In this document: positions 9,880-21,493 of the stretch, piece by piece
Layout of the letters: each line of letters opens with the position of its first letter
Numbering within the stretch: position 1 is the first letter of the stretch
DNA from: Polytrichum commune
Taxonomy: Eukaryota; Streptophyta; Polytrichopsida; Polytrichales; Polytrichaceae
DNA length: 64,000 nucleotides
Direction of reading: 5' to 3'
NCBI GenBank assembly: GCA_950295325.1
Contig: OX485806.1
Coordinates: forward strand, 33,726,001 to 33,790,000
Made by a program: the position numbers and the translations under genes
Notes under the pieces: model-generated
Seen by the model: only the letters and a program-made list of their open reading frames with translations
What the model was told of the DNA's origin: nothing
The model's database searches: none

Positions 9880-11859
9880 AAATAAAAATTGTCTTTTGAT
9901 GATTTTTGTTGATGTTGGAAATTGACATTTTGTTCAATACATCCATAAAAGATTCCATGTTCATCACATTTGCAACTAAAAACTCTGAAGAATGCTCTAT
10001 TGCAAAATTTCATAATCATTGGGCATACTCATGGGCTTGAGAAAGCTTGACTATTGGCGTTGGTTGGTTATCCACATCATTCCCCTCCATTGGCTCTTCA
10101 TTCAAATCTACACCCAACTAGACTTCTCTACCCCTTGCCAAAACCATCAACTCAACCATGCCTTCAACATATCCCTCCTGTCACACCATTTAAGATTAAA
10201 CCTAGGCTACAAGATCAATCTTTGCAGTTGCAATCCATTGATCAATCGAATTCAACATGTTATTACCCAATCATTTGAATCATCAACAATTATCACTCCC
10301 AATCTAAATGTAATATGGAGAGGAGAGGAGAGGATTTCTTATACCCAAAACTCTTAACCCAACTCAATTTTCTTCAAATACCAAACACCACCTCACCACC
10401 AAAACTCTAACATGAAACTAACCCCTAAACTAACCCTACAACTATGGTCTTCCAATACACATGAATGAATTCTTCTAACCCCACTAGCATGTGTCATAAT
10501 TACCAAAACATGTACCCTTCAAAACATCTTCATTGACTCTCACCTACCAGTAAGTGGAAGTAAGCCACCTCCGCCCAACCTTCAATCAGAAGTCACAAAC
10601 AAATTTCTAACAATTACTTAAGTTTGCTTGAAGCTTCTTCAGTTTTGCTTCAACCTCCACCCCCATGGGGAGGAATCTTCATCATAAATCTAAATGATGT
10701 CTGTGGGTCAATATGAAATCAAACCCCCTATATGCAAAAACTTTACGGAGAAAAACAAATGTATATGTACTAATGATAGGCTAGAAAATGGATTCATATA
10801 TTTATACTAAGTTTTTCAATTGAATGTGATAAATGCCTCCACTATTTAAACAAAACAAAATTCATGATTTAAACATGCCCTTATCATATATAAATTCCAC
10901 TTTCTCTTTCCAATGAGAAAGGCATTGAACGATTTTTCATACATAACATGTAATTCAACAATTGCATCAAACAAACAAAGACTAGAGTACAATAACTTAG
11001 CCACAACCCACAGAGCAAAACTCAAGGGAGCCCATGAGCACTCCAAAAGCCTCCACTAAAAAAAAAATTAAAAAAACTAGACTCAACTGCAAACTTTAAC
11101 AAGAATGAACACATGGTAGTCATTAAGGAGTATTACCATATGATAACAACAGATGAAAACATGAATTGGATGAAACTAATTCTTCTATTGTCAAATTTTC
11201 CTCTAAACTTAGGGGCCCCTTTTTATACATCTACCTTTTGTACATCTAATGTTTCAAATTCAACCCCTTCTTACACTCATGTTAGTTCGTACGTGGTATT
11301 GAAGAGTCTCCACCCAATCCCAAAGATTCAAAACTGCAACATATGTTATGGAACAAAGGCTTTAAAAAAATAACTTGAGGTAAATTAAGCTAACCCACTT
11401 ATGATCATGATTAATGTTCTTCTTCCGATTACTTGGAACAACTCCCCAATCCCAAGGTAGATCCTAAGTATGGGTCTTACCACTATGCACATTATTTACC
11501 TCTCTTATATGACAAATCGGGCCTCAAAATATCATATTACGAGCATCGTAGTCATAATATGGGGGTAAATTAACTCTAGAAAGTTTGGTTGACGGGAAAT
11601 GCATTTGTATTATTGGGGTGAGATTGTATAATACAATAGAGTAGAATAAAATCATAACCATAATGTGTTTTTTTTAAAGTAAGGGCTCCACTGACAAAAT
11701 TTCTCAATGAGTCATTTAAATTCAGTTTCACTTTTAACTTGATTGTGGCACTACTTGAAAACATGTTGATTATCTAGGATCGCCGTCTCAAATCCATGAA
11801 TATGCAAGGGTAGCTTCGTACACCCGTCCTAGTAGAACAAGTTGTCAAGATGGTATTTA
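9880..11859. other. Unassigned AT-rich stretch
   Basis: About 2 kb without recognisable coding or inverted-repeat structure. Frames up to 112 codons show no motif. Confidence 0.5.
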
Positions 11860-12263
11860 GGGATGAATTTTCATGTAGGTCACTTGCCCACTAGATTTTA
11901 ATTAATCGTGGGTTGGAGGTGTTCACATGCAGGTAAGCACAAGCCACCAACCAACCACATTCTCGTGGCCTACTAGAATGTGAAGGGCCCTGCATATGTG
12001 CCACTAGACTTACATGCACCCACTACAACATTTCTTAACCTACACATGCCGATCACCGAAAGGACTGAAGACAAAATTTAGGAGGAGGAAGTGGTTTTAA
12101 CTCGGAGGAGGAGGTTAGTAGGTGAGCCTAGATTTGAGAAAAGGAGAGTAGCTAAGTTGACACAAACAAACCCTACCCCACCAGATTCCACCTACATTTG
12201 GATGAGTTTGTCCTTATTCCCACTAGAATTTGGTGGGCGAGTGGCCCACATTGAAACTCACCC
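11860..12263. mobile_element. Tourist-like MITE, family 2, long form
   Basis: The left end GGGATGAATTTTCATGTAGG, followed by a GGTCACTTGCCCACTAG word, is mirrored at the right by CTAG, GGTGGGCGAGTGGCCCA and a TTGAAACTCACCC end. Flanks are TTA (11857-11859) and TTG (12264-12266), close to the 3-bp TWA duplication of PIF/Harbinger. The 71-bp palindrome at 45817-45887 shares both ends and lacks the interior. Confidence 0.65.
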
Positions 12264-12779
12264 TTGGCCGACTAAATGAGAATTTGATGCCAAGACTTTA
12301 CAAATCGCTCTAATGACCCAGCTACACATTCATGAACCCGGGGAAATATCCACACTGTTGGAAAGCGAAGCATTATTAATATGGATTTGGTTAGGTTTAT
12401 GGAGGTGTTGGTGAAGTCATTTGTTTGGACACTTTTATTTCACACCTTCAATGGGAAAAGTGGCCTCCCAATTTTGCCACCACTCATGATTAGATAGTAT
12501 CTATCCTTGGGAATTTGTGGCCTCCTTTTTGGTTTCTACTCAAGCGCTTGAATTCTTTCCAGTTAAGAAACAAAAAACATTGATTATGCACATGGCATGA
12601 TGGCAATCTTGTGCGCATGGACATTCTAATTTGGAAATTGGAACACAAGCCCAAGTCCGAAATTTGGAGCAAACCCAATGGCTCCTGGATGTGAATCTGC
12701 ATCCAAGAATGAAAAGTTGTCTCCGTCCAGGATGCAGATGCAAATCCAAGAAAAATTGTCACTCATTCTACACTGCCCA
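12264..12779. other. Unassigned stretch
   Basis: It contains short complementary words around GGATGCAGATGC (about 12690-12745 and 13080-13130) but no defined element. Confidence 0.4.
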
Positions 12780-12935
12780 TAGAGAAACTTACTTCAACCA
12801 GTTATTTATCAAACCCAACATTCTTCCTGTTCATTGGCTCCTTCTGCAACGATTTACCCTAACCTACTTACTTTGTTACGGTTGTCAACTGGTTATTTCT
12901 CAAACTCAACTAGGTTCATCTATAATTAACTGGTC
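12780..12935. repeat. Sequence related to the hAT-interior repeat
   Basis: Words CAACCAGTTATTT, CAACTGGTTATTTCTCAAAC and TAATTAACTGG recall the unit at 450-679 but are more diverged. Confidence 0.45.
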
Positions 12936-13400
12936 AGTTGTAGTTGTTAGGAACAATAAAATAGTTTGTCTTATTCATTATATGGACCCCTGCATTTCAA
13001 GCCCATGTGTAGGCAAGTGGGCCAACCTTGCATCATTTTTCATCCATGTATGCGATTCGCAAGCATGAGTAAGGCATTTCCTTGCATCTGCATCTACATT
13101 GCGGATGTAAAAGAGAAAATGTGGATGCAAACGTAGGGTGAGTTGACCCCCCAACATAGTTTCCACCACTAGTTTTGAATGCATGATTTGATGATGGCCA
13201 TGTCAGAAATGGCAAAGCATATCACCTCAGGGACCACATGCAAGTAGATGTTCGCATTACCGGGTATTACACACATTCAATATTCCAATGTTCAAGTGTT
13301 TTAGAGTTTAGTAGAAACTCAAGGGAGTTTATTGTTTTCAATTCATGACGCTTAAAATAAAGCATTTGAGTGAAATGATATTTTAATGTTACAAGGTTGC

Positions 13401-13470
13401 AAGTGCGGGTGGCGGGATCTGAACTCGCATCTTATTCCTTACAAAAGCATTCCAATTATGCTATCCACAT
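13401..13470 (-). mobile_element. tRNA-derived SINE head
   Basis: On the minus strand TAGCATAATTGG (13452-13463) fits the A box of a tRNA-type promoter with one mismatch. About 30 bases downstream GTTCAGATCC (13415-13424) is one mismatch from the B box. The intervening AAGGAATAAG is also found in the SINE at 55105-55293. The acceptor stem does not close, so this is a SINE relic rather than a tRNA gene. Confidence 0.45.
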
Positions 13471-14935
13471 ATTCTTAAGGGAGGTGAAGGATATTTTATA
13501 CTTTTATATAATGTAAAAGAGTAAAGAGTGGTCACCTTGTTCTTTATTATTAAGACCCTTGAGGGGACGAGATGGGAACAATGATCTACCATGTACACCT
13601 ATCTTATTTATGAAGCATTTGTGCAATGTAATACTCTAAAAAAAATTCACTATGTAACAATGTAACACTGAAACACTGAAAACATCGAAAATTATAATCA
13701 TGGGTAAATGTATCCAACTACAGTGCCCAATGCTGCAACTTTTGTAAGACTTGGCACGTCCATAATTAGCTTGTGCATTCAAGATTAGTGATGTTAAGGT
13801 GGTTGGCCTCTATGCCTTTTTGCCTCTACTTTGAATCATCAAGTTGTATCATCAATATAGTTAATTATACAATGTGGGGATCGATTGGGGTCTAATTATC
13901 TTAGTGGTCCCTTTTTTAAAGTGTAACCATAAAGTTTGCAAGGCTTCTTTGAATTTTAGAAATCAACATGTTTTATCTTTATATAATTAAGAATCTTCTC
14001 ATTTTCTTTGTCACCTATATGCGCATGCATACAAGGTGTAGTTGTGGTTGTGGTTAATTAGCATAGGTTTACATTAAGATCGAGGTCCAAGATAAACACT
14101 CAATGTATCTTGCTTTCCGACTAAGATAAGATAAAAGCATGAGCATTGAGTGATGTCATTGCTTACATAATGATAATGCTACACGAGTTAATTTTTTAGT
14201 ACTACCAAATTATTTGGATTATGGTAAGAGGCAAGGGCAAACACAACTAGTTTCTCAAACTAAGAGGATTACTATCTTAAGTTGTGACTAACAAAACTTG
14301 ACGAGAAAGTGGTGTCACTTTAGAGAAACTTCACGTCTTCGTACTCAGACCCAACCCTATTGTAAGCTCTTTGGATCCAAATTTCGACTCTCTAGTCTTG
14401 ACCAATGAGATCATTTCAATTTGAGTTTTTATTTAGTCTTGGACCCTAGTGTAAGCTAACCTTTACTAACTTTTAGAGGCCTTAAATACACATTTGGGTT
14501 CTAAGGTGTAAGTTGATTCAATGGATGAAAGGTATTATGTGGTCTTTAGCAAATTGCTAATATTTAATTTTGATAGGTGACATCTTTAGCTATTCAGAAA
14601 CAAAATTCCACTAAGATTTTTCAAAAGTACATATGGTGGGCATAGGTATCAACCGATTTGAACTAGAGACTTCAAAAGGATTTTGTGAAGTCCGGGCATG
14701 TGTCATGTGGGATGTTGCCAACTCTCATAGGATAGGACTTGTCCTCCTTTTAGAAGATATTTAGTATCACACCAAACCTTGGATGTGGTATGGCAATTCT
14801 ACAAAAAATATAGTTTCCATCCATGAGTCCAACACTCTCCCATTTGTTTTTGTGATCCGCTATTGGAGTTGTTGGATTCCAATGCAGTATCTTCAAAAAT
14901 ATGCAAGTTGGGTATGTATCTAGATTGGATGGCAC
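13471..14935. other. Unassigned AT-rich stretch
   Basis: No recognisable coding sequence. Parts could belong to the pogo-like element whose transposase relic begins at 14936, but no terminus was identified. Confidence 0.4.
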
Positions 14936-15675
14936 CTACAAATGAAACCACGGTATGGGGGAGTGCTGCAATTGATGAAAGCCTACGACGAGGTGAGAGT
15001 GCCTCCTTTTATTGCAATTGGAAACCAACATCTTCAAGCATTGGATAAATACCATCTTTATTTGCTCCTTCCTAGAGATATTTGTGCAAAGCCCCAAAGT
15101 AATATAATCTTTCTTTGGTTTCATTCCCCTAGGCTAACCTACATTCAATGTTTTTGAAAGAGGTGCCCTGTCATACAAGCCCGTCTCATCAGAATTGAAA
15201 ACACCCTCGAAATCATATGTTGTAATTTGGCTTGAGAAACTCCAACGCCACAAGCATCAACATCACTAGGTTCACCACAAAGATTGTGACATGCAATTCC
15301 ATATCTAGCCTTGAATTCTCCCAACCATCTGGGAGAAAGTTTGAAATCCTTTTTCCAGGATGCCAAAAGCATCCCTAAACTCCACAACTTTTTCAGAAGG
15401 CATTTTTCTTCCCCCCAACAACCCCCCTCCTTGCTTCGGCATGACCATACCATATCATACGAGTTTTTTTTATCAATTTGAAGAAATTTTACATCTTTCG
15501 CCCTTTTTAATTTTCCCTTCATGCACATCACATTAAACTTGAGGCCACCTGCTAGACTGCCCCAAAAATCTTGGACATGGTAGTTCAATCTACAGGTCAA
15601 TAGCCATGATGTTTCACCATAAAACTCTGCGAGTGCTGCTCGTGTTAGAGAAGGATTTTGCAAAGTGATCGTCAC
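14936..15675 (-). pseudogene. pogo/Tigger-like (CENP-B-type) transposase relic
   Basis: The main frame (15145-15675, 176 codons) begins with a region like the N-terminal helix-turn-helix (NPSLTRAALAEFYGE, about residues 7-21). It then reads KCLLKKLW (about 90-97) and KLSPRWLGEFKARYGI followed by CGEPSDVD (about 112-138), the spacing of the second CENP-B-type DNA-binding helix set. A frameshift near 15215 moves the DDE start into another frame, where a NSDETGLYDRAP motif holds the first catalytic Asp. The relic continues as a third frame (14936-15124) with GMKPKKDYITLGLC, the next conserved strand of this transposase family. Later catalytic residues are not visible. The family cuts and pastes pogo-type transposons at TA sites. 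A pogo-like MITE lies 1 kb away at 16674. Frameshifts and stops make it non-functional. Confidence 0.65.
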
Positions 15676-16276
15676 ATTTGTTTCTTTTTATCCTCTCCCT
15701 GAGGTCTAAACATCTTGCTTGGTTTCTTCAAGATAATTTACGGACTCCTCGACAACACATTGAAAGATGTACGAGGTCTTTCTTAACACAACCTTTCAAA
15801 ACATGCACCCTGGTAGACCATGCAAGCCTATCAATCCTCTTAACACCTTCATGAGCGCACACAAACAAAGCATTAATTGAAAACTAGCTGAAAGATTCGA
15901 GACCCTCCTCTGATTCATCAGTTGAGACACAATAAAGTTTTGGCCAGAGGAATATATGGCCAGGGCCAATCTCATGGTCTATCCCCAACCCATGTGATCA
16001 CAAGTGCACCTCGCATTGTAGGAGGTGCATCAGTTGACTATTCTCAGAAGATTCATGGTAACCACGTTGCTTCAATGTCGCCCTGTAGACTCAATCTGCA
16101 AAACAAGCACACTGATTTATTGTTAAGCATCAGGGTGGTGTTCACTCATGGCATGATTGATTCTGCTTGGAACTCTTTTGCATCCTAATTTCATACACAT
16201 ACTTCACGTAGCGGTGAGGCCAGAAATCAGTGCATGAAACTACCAAGTCTTTCAAGAATGAGTGGCAACATCATAC
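15676..16276. other. Region downstream of the candidate exon
   Basis: If the candidate exon at 16277-16370 is real, this minus-strand region would be intron or decayed gene body. A possible acceptor (CTTGTTTTGCAG, minus strand, near 16105) is present, but joining the exon to it brings an early stop. Part of the pogo-like transposase N-terminus may extend into 15676-15850. Confidence 0.3.
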
Positions 16277-16370
16277 CTCTGCTTGTGTGCAGCTTCGGAG
16301 CCAGATGTTGAGCGATGACGACGTAGTCATTGACGGTGGCGTAGAGAAGCGACAATCCTCTCTCTGCCAT
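16277..16370 (-). CDS. Candidate first coding exon of an unrecognised host gene or captured gene fragment
   Basis: From the ATG at 16370 the minus strand encodes 31 codons beginning MAERGLSLLYATVNDYVVIA and ending PKLHTSR, followed by a good donor (AGAG/GTATGA). Codon use is more GC-rich than in the surrounding repeats. The local composition, a CpG-containing leader and a second ATG in strong context at 16556 (ACAATGGCG, 32 codons, same frame, stopped at 16458) suggest the 5' end of a real gene. No continuing exon was found: the best acceptor gives an immediate stop. It may be a gene fragment carried by a transposon or a gene cut by the pogo-like MITE starting at 16674. I do not recognise the protein. 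Confidence 0.3.
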
Positions 16371-16457
16371 TGAACCTGGGAATTCGAGAAATCGAACCCT
16401 TACAGACTACGAATGAGTTTGAGACGATCGCAAGTCATAACTCACGCACTACGTTTG

Positions 16458-16670
16458 CTATTCACGAAGACAGATCAGATGGAAACGTGTGCCTCTGCCG
16501 ATCAAGTTTGTGTCCTCATCGCCTTTCTTGAAAAATCCTTTCACTTTCGCCGCCATTGTCTTCTTCTTCTCCTCCAACAGTGAGGCACCAACCAAAGTCG
16601 GATCCCCAGCTCGAAATCGCCTGCAGTCTCTCTTTGTCGTCAATGTTGAAGCGCAGCAATTGTTGAACAA
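16458..16670 (-). CDS. Short frame in the GC-rich island (possible leader or uORF)
   Basis: A 70-codon frame contains an internal ATG at 16556 in a plant-like start context, encoding MAAKVKGFFKKGDEDTNL and 14 more residues. It lies directly upstream of and in frame with the candidate exon at 16277-16370 but is separated from it by a stop. It may be an upstream frame, a frameshifted first exon, or chance. Confidence 0.2.
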   Translation of the reverse strand: MFNNCCASTLTTKRDCRRFRAGDPTLVGASLLEEKKKTMAAKVKGFFKKGDEDTNLIGRGTRFHLICLRE

Positions 16671-16673
16671 AAG

Positions 16674-17397
16674 CTCTCCCTCTTTAGTATGACAGGTTTG
16701 GGAAACACAAAGAAGGTCGTATTATCGAGGTGTCTCTTCTTATTAACATGACAAATGGCATAAAGTTGTCGTATTATCGAGGGAATACGAAAACTTAAGT
16801 GAATATGAGCTTAACATATTTATAAACAAGTTTAAGCAATATAGATGGTATAAAATAATAACTTATAACTCCAAACAAATACAAATGTTCTCAAGAACTC
16901 TTGAAATAGGAGTCCAAAGATCTTTGGTGTTGCCTACCCCAGTTAGCAACTGTCATCTTATCTAAATTCCCTACTGACTTTTGAAAACTAATAATCTCAT
17001 TAACATCAAAATATAAAGAGCTCTCTAATAAGAAACTAGACCATAATGATGCATGATGTTTAGGCAACATACTAGGCAGGAGGCCACTCTAGCCCTAACC
17101 ATGTCCATTCTGCACTAGTAACCCTAAGTCTCATTAAGTTCCTAATGGTAAGTGAAGTTCCCAAGTAGTTCCCAAGTGAAAATGGACATACTCTAGATGT
17201 ACATAACATAGATGAAAGGAATTTTAGCATTAACTACCTCTTCAGTATGATAGAACGGAGATTCTAAATGTCGCACTATCGAGTGCCGTAGTCGTATAAA
17301 TGGGGGAGTTTTGAACTAAAAAATTTGGTCATGCAAAAATGTGTCGTAATATCGAGGGTGTTGTATAGACGAGTGTCGAATTAATGAGGTTAGACTC
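16674..17397. mobile_element. pogo-like (Emigrant-type) MITE
   Basis: The left end CTCTCCCTCTTTAGTATGACA and the complement of the right end (GAGTCTAACCTCATTAATTC) are diverged inverted repeats. The words TCGTATTATCGAG, TCGCACTATCGAG and TCGTAATATCGAGG recur inside. The CCTC-ATTAATTYGACA terminus resembles that of Emigrant-type MITEs related to pogo. A TA flanks the right end (17397-17398). The limits are approximate. Confidence 0.5.
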
Positions 17398-17519
17398 TAC
17401 AAATAGGTGACAATGAAGTGCATATTTTCTCGCGTTGACCAACTCTATGTTATTAGTATTGTGTCAAATCGAGGTGAAATGAATCGATGTGGCAAAGAAA
17501 GGCGGTCGGAGTCATTCTA

Positions 17520-17665
17520 ACATAATTTAATGTCAAAACCCGTGATATATGAAAAGAAAACATGACAACAAGGAGTGAGATTTTAACTGAGAACATCCGT
17601 TGCCTAGGTTTTCGGCTTATTAAAGGAGTGACATTAAGGAGGTTGATATAAGAGAGTTAGAATGA
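17520..17665. mobile_element. Right-half fragment of composite inverted-repeat family E
   Basis: CGTGATATATG, ACATGACAACAAGGAGTGAG and CCTAGGTTTTCGG, in this order, match 34855-34975, 56060-56176 and 57545-57660. Confidence 0.55.
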
Positions 17666-18989
17666 AAAACATAAGGAGATTTTGAATTTGAAATGGTTAA
17701 TGGCACGGATGAACCATATCACATAGGCGTGTGTTTTATAACCAAAAAAAAAAACACATTTGGTAATTTGGGTATAGGAATTTCATTGCATTGTTACTGT
17801 CCTACCTGGGCCCTTTTCAAATGGCGCATGGCAAAGGCAGTGGAGACAAGGCATGGGGTTTTGGGCACCTTATAAGAGATGTCAATAAAATTGTAAATGA
17901 GAGAGGGATTTACTAAGTTTTGGGCCACATGAATATTCTCCTAAGCGACCATTGTAAGAAGATTGAGAAATCAACCAAGGTTGGGAGGGGCAATATAAGC
18001 ATAGGAAGAGCAAGATGTTGATTTCTCATGAGAGCACTTCACAGTTTCATGAAGGGCTTTAGATACTAAAGGTCACCTAGGGGGCATATATTTACACGAA
18101 AGCCATGGCTCTTGAGCATCTTTGAATTCTCATTGATTGAGAGTGTCATGGGCCTTGGCTTTAGGTTTACATGAGGGTAGTTTTGATAACAACTCATAAC
18201 ATCTTAAGTGGATGAAAAATATGTATGGAATTTCACATGGCAAGTATGGACAACGTTGGCCATGATTGTAGGGATTTTTGTTGGGATGCCTCTTGAAGGA
18301 AGGCTAGATGGAATTTCGGTTTACTCTAAGTGCATGTACCATTAAGAAGACTTTGGGTTATAACCCGTGGACTTCTCTATGGTCTCATCCAAAAACCAGG
18401 GCACCATGGCCTAATGCCTTTGGTATAAACAAGCCCTTAGGGCCCCTTACTTGTTTCTTGGTGGCCTCCTTTTTGGCATAACATTATTAAGCTCCACCGG
18501 CCACTTATCTTAGGCAAGAAAAAGGCTAGAAACATACATGTTATGATTCTCAAAAGATGATGGCTTCCGTCGCAGTGTCGCACCAATCAATTCAGTCACG
18601 ACACTCGTATTTACACCCCTCCATAGTTGACTCACCTATTTCCGTTTCTTGCAACTCATTTATAATGTGATTATGGACGATTGCTTTGTGTTCAGAATAA
18701 TGGAAAGACACAAAGTAAGCTAGACATGCCTAATTCGGTCACTTATCAAAATTCGACACTTAAACATTTGAATGGTATGTGGTATGGTGTGGCTCCAAGA
18801 ACGGATATCAAAAAGACATAGAGATTGGACTGTGTGCTCAAAACATGATAACCATCCAACAAGCGCAAAAAATTTCACTTCAATAACACATGAGATATTC
18901 ATATGAGCTCCGAAATTTTGAAGAAAGTGACTGTGACCTCGATTTGTGGATTTACTAACCATCTCATACTAATCGCATGTTCCATATCC
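17666..18989. other. Unassigned stretch
   Basis: No feature supported. Confidence 0.5.
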
Positions 18990-20040
18990 TACAAGAAGCG
19001 GGCCGATTCAAAATGTTAACCATTTAAGGCCCGCCTACCTTAGCTCGCTCGCTCGCTCTCCAATTCTCAAACCTGGTCGATGGGTTGGGGCTAAGCTTAT
19101 CCATGGGCCTTATGGGTCATGTTCGGCACCCCAACATTGAGACTTTAGTGGATAGATTCACGACCCACTATAAGTTAAAAGAGGAATCCTAAGCTTCACT
19201 TGATACCGTAAACCGCGAAGCTAAAATCGGGACCCCGACCCCGACCCAAAATTAAGAAGCCATGAAGTAACTTAAGCCGCACGCTCTTCCGGTTTTAATA
19301 AATTGTGGGTTTTTTGTGGGTGTGGGGGTGGGAAGCTTATCCTCACTCCTCCGGCGTATCGTTCGTTATGTGATGTGTTTTGCATGTCCACATTTGGAGT
19401 TTGGGTGGCCACTTTGCATAGGCTCCGTTTGGCCCACACTAATTAAGCTAGAGAGAGAAAGGGGGAGGGGGGAGGAGGGTCCTATGGTATGAGTGATAAG
19501 TATCGATCGGATACACACATACACATACACTCACCGCGGAGCCCGAGGGAGGGGGGGGGGGGGGTTGGGGACCCGAGGTGGCCGTGGCGCCGCCTTGGCT
19601 GTCTGCTGCCTTTTTGTAGATTCAAACATAACAAGAAGATATGTGTGCAGTCTTTGGGAAGTTGGGCTCGGGCGGGGCGTCTCATGGCATGGGAAGGAAG
19701 GCCGCCTTTCCTCCGCCCGGGAGCCAATGCCAAGCCACACATCATGCCACTCGGCCCCGGATTTCCTCCTTTATTACTTCCCCTCCCATATTCTTGGATA
19801 TTCCAAAGTGGTTGCAGCAAATTCCCATCTCGGCTGTATGTGTGTGTGTGTGTGTTACGATGACACCCCCCTTGTACTACGAGCTAAGCTAGGCGGGTGG
19901 GTGTGTGTGTGTCTATGATGAGCCCGCGTCTTTAGTTTGTGGTTTATTAATGTTCTCGAAAAGTATACAAAATAGTCAACAAGTAGGTAGGGAAGCAAGC
20001 AAGCAAGGGGTAGGCTCTTCCTAGGGAGGGAGGGGGTAGG
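18990..20040. other. GC-rich, low-complexity island without a supported gene
   Basis: The base composition rises sharply: (GCTC)n near 19040, a 14-G run at 19551-19564, GT-rich runs near 19840-19856 and 19900-19912. Overlapping frames of 69-141 codons on both strands are products of the low stop density and show no family motif. It could be an old promoter or leader region or a decayed GC-rich element. Confidence 0.4.
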
Positions 20041-20085
20041 GAGAGAGAGAGAGAGAGGGAATTATCGGATACGAGCGTATTTCTA
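20041..20085. mobile_element. Left end of inverted-repeat family G, interrupted
   Basis: (GA)n then GAGGGAATTATCGGATACGA matches the left ends at 36811 and 46215. The right end of the same family lies at about 20530-20657, with the foldback element at 20101-20469 in between. Confidence 0.5.
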
Positions 20086-20100
20086 GGGAGAGGGGGGGGG

Positions 20101-20469
20101 GCACACATGTTCGGAAACGTTGGTTTCGATATGGAGTTTGGTAACCCAAGGTTAAAAAAAAAGTGATGGTCTTGACACATGTATGCGTAACTTCGAGGAG
20201 TTTGGTTTCAAGGTTGGTCTTTCTTCTTCTTCTTCTTCTTTTGTTTGAAAGTGTCCATGTCAAACTCCGATCGGAAATGGAGGTTCCAAGCTTTGCAAAG
20301 CCGCCATCTTGGATTGGAGTTGGAATGGAGGGTTCTAACCAATGAAAAAGATTGGGGCGACCTTGAAACAAAGCTCCTCAAGGTTAGGCACATGTCAAGG
20401 CCAAGATTCTTGTTTACCTTGGCTTGCCAAACACCATTTCAAAACCGGTGTTTTCGAGCGTGTGTGGCC
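20101..20469. mobile_element. Foldback-type element, copy A
   Basis: A palindromic element of about 370 bp. Its arms share CACACRTGTTYGGAAA-like ends, GATATGGAGTTTG, an AAGGTTGGTCT word and GACACATGT-like words in inverted order. It is homologous to 37077-37437. A (TTC)n tract at about 20220-20239 lies in one arm. No coding capacity; the superfamily is unknown. Confidence 0.6.
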
Positions 20470-20529
20470 TCCACGCAGTCTATCCAAGATGAAAGCTTTG
20501 AAATAGTATGCACCCTAGAGGTTATTTTT

Positions 20530-20657
20530 TAAAAGTTGATTTGACACCGAAATTAGCTTCAAGACCCCACATTAGTTTGCTTGAGGTCATTTGAGATGAA
20601 TCGGCAACAAATGTAGATATTTATGTTGGATGGATGAGATATGATAATTCTCTCTCC
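20530..20657. mobile_element. Right end of inverted-repeat family G
   Basis: Words GAGGTCATTTGAG, TTATGTTGGATGGATGAGA and ATGATAATTCTCTCTCC match the right half of 36811-37050. Confidence 0.55.
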
Positions 20658-21155
20658 TTCAAGACGTATGCAATCCATATGAGTTTAAGGTAGATGGGTC
20701 TTAAATGGTTGTTGTTTCCGACTAGCTCACTCCTCCTAGGATTGGATACACACAATTAGTAACAGATGGTTAGCAAATCATGTCGAGGCCGTAACCACTA
20801 CTTTCCTCATTAATTTTTTGAGTTCATATGAATGCCTTTTTCATTACCAAATTTTATATTCATGTGCTCATTAAATGGTCATAGAGGTCGTGCCAATTAC
20901 GTTGACTATTGAGTCTAGAATGGTTAACGCATTTTGAATTCGTAGACCAATATATTTTAGACATATGTCTTTCTAGTATGTGTTCTTTGAGCCACACCTA
21001 ACCGCACACCATTCAATTTTAGATAAAGTGTCCGATAAAGATAAGTAATTGAGTTAGGCACGTCTACCTTGTCTACAAAATTCAAGTCAAGTCCTTCAAA
21101 GAGTCCTTAATTGTTTGGTGTTTTTTTTAAGGACTTGTTTCTTGGTTAAGACCTC

Positions 21156-21493
21156 GTTGGCCCCGGGCTTAATCGCATTTTTGTTCGGCCAAGCCCCGCC
21201 TCCTTCCCTGCCTGCACATGCATGGGAATTCTTCCTCATTGGGAACCAATGTGACAATACCCGGTTAAAATTACAAATATTCAAGTTGACATCACTTTCA
21301 ACATTCCCAAGGTAATTGATGGAGCTCCTTCACATGTCTTAAGAGCTTAATGGCTTAAGTGACTGGGTATTGTCACTTGATTCCCAACGGAGAAGAGTTC
21401 CCACGCAGGTGTGGGTAGGAAGACCGTACACTGGAGAAGGCGTGGGAGGGGTGGGACCCAGCCGAACACATATGTGATTTAGCCCGGGACAAC
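21156..21493. mobile_element. Inverted-repeat MITE, family H
   Basis: Left end GTTGGCCCCGGGCTTAATCG; complement of the right end GTTGTCCCGGGCTAAATCAC. Similarity continues inward for about 100 bases (TGTTCGGC, GGGAAYTCTTC, GACAATACCC), so most of its 338 bp is arm. A left-half copy lies at 35695-35890. No transposase. Confidence 0.65.

Noticed and set aside
13401-13470. Functional tRNA gene
   Set aside because: A and B boxes are present, but arms do not pair into a cloverleaf and the B box has a mismatch. SINE head preferred.
19482-19918. Several overlapping frames of 69-141 codons on both strands
   Set aside because: They arise from GC-rich, low-complexity DNA with few stops. None has a domain, and all three plus-strand frames are open at once.
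20021-20532. Frames of 95-116 codons around the foldback element
   Set aside because: They run across inverted-repeat arms and simple (TTC)n or (CT)n tracts and appear on both strands.
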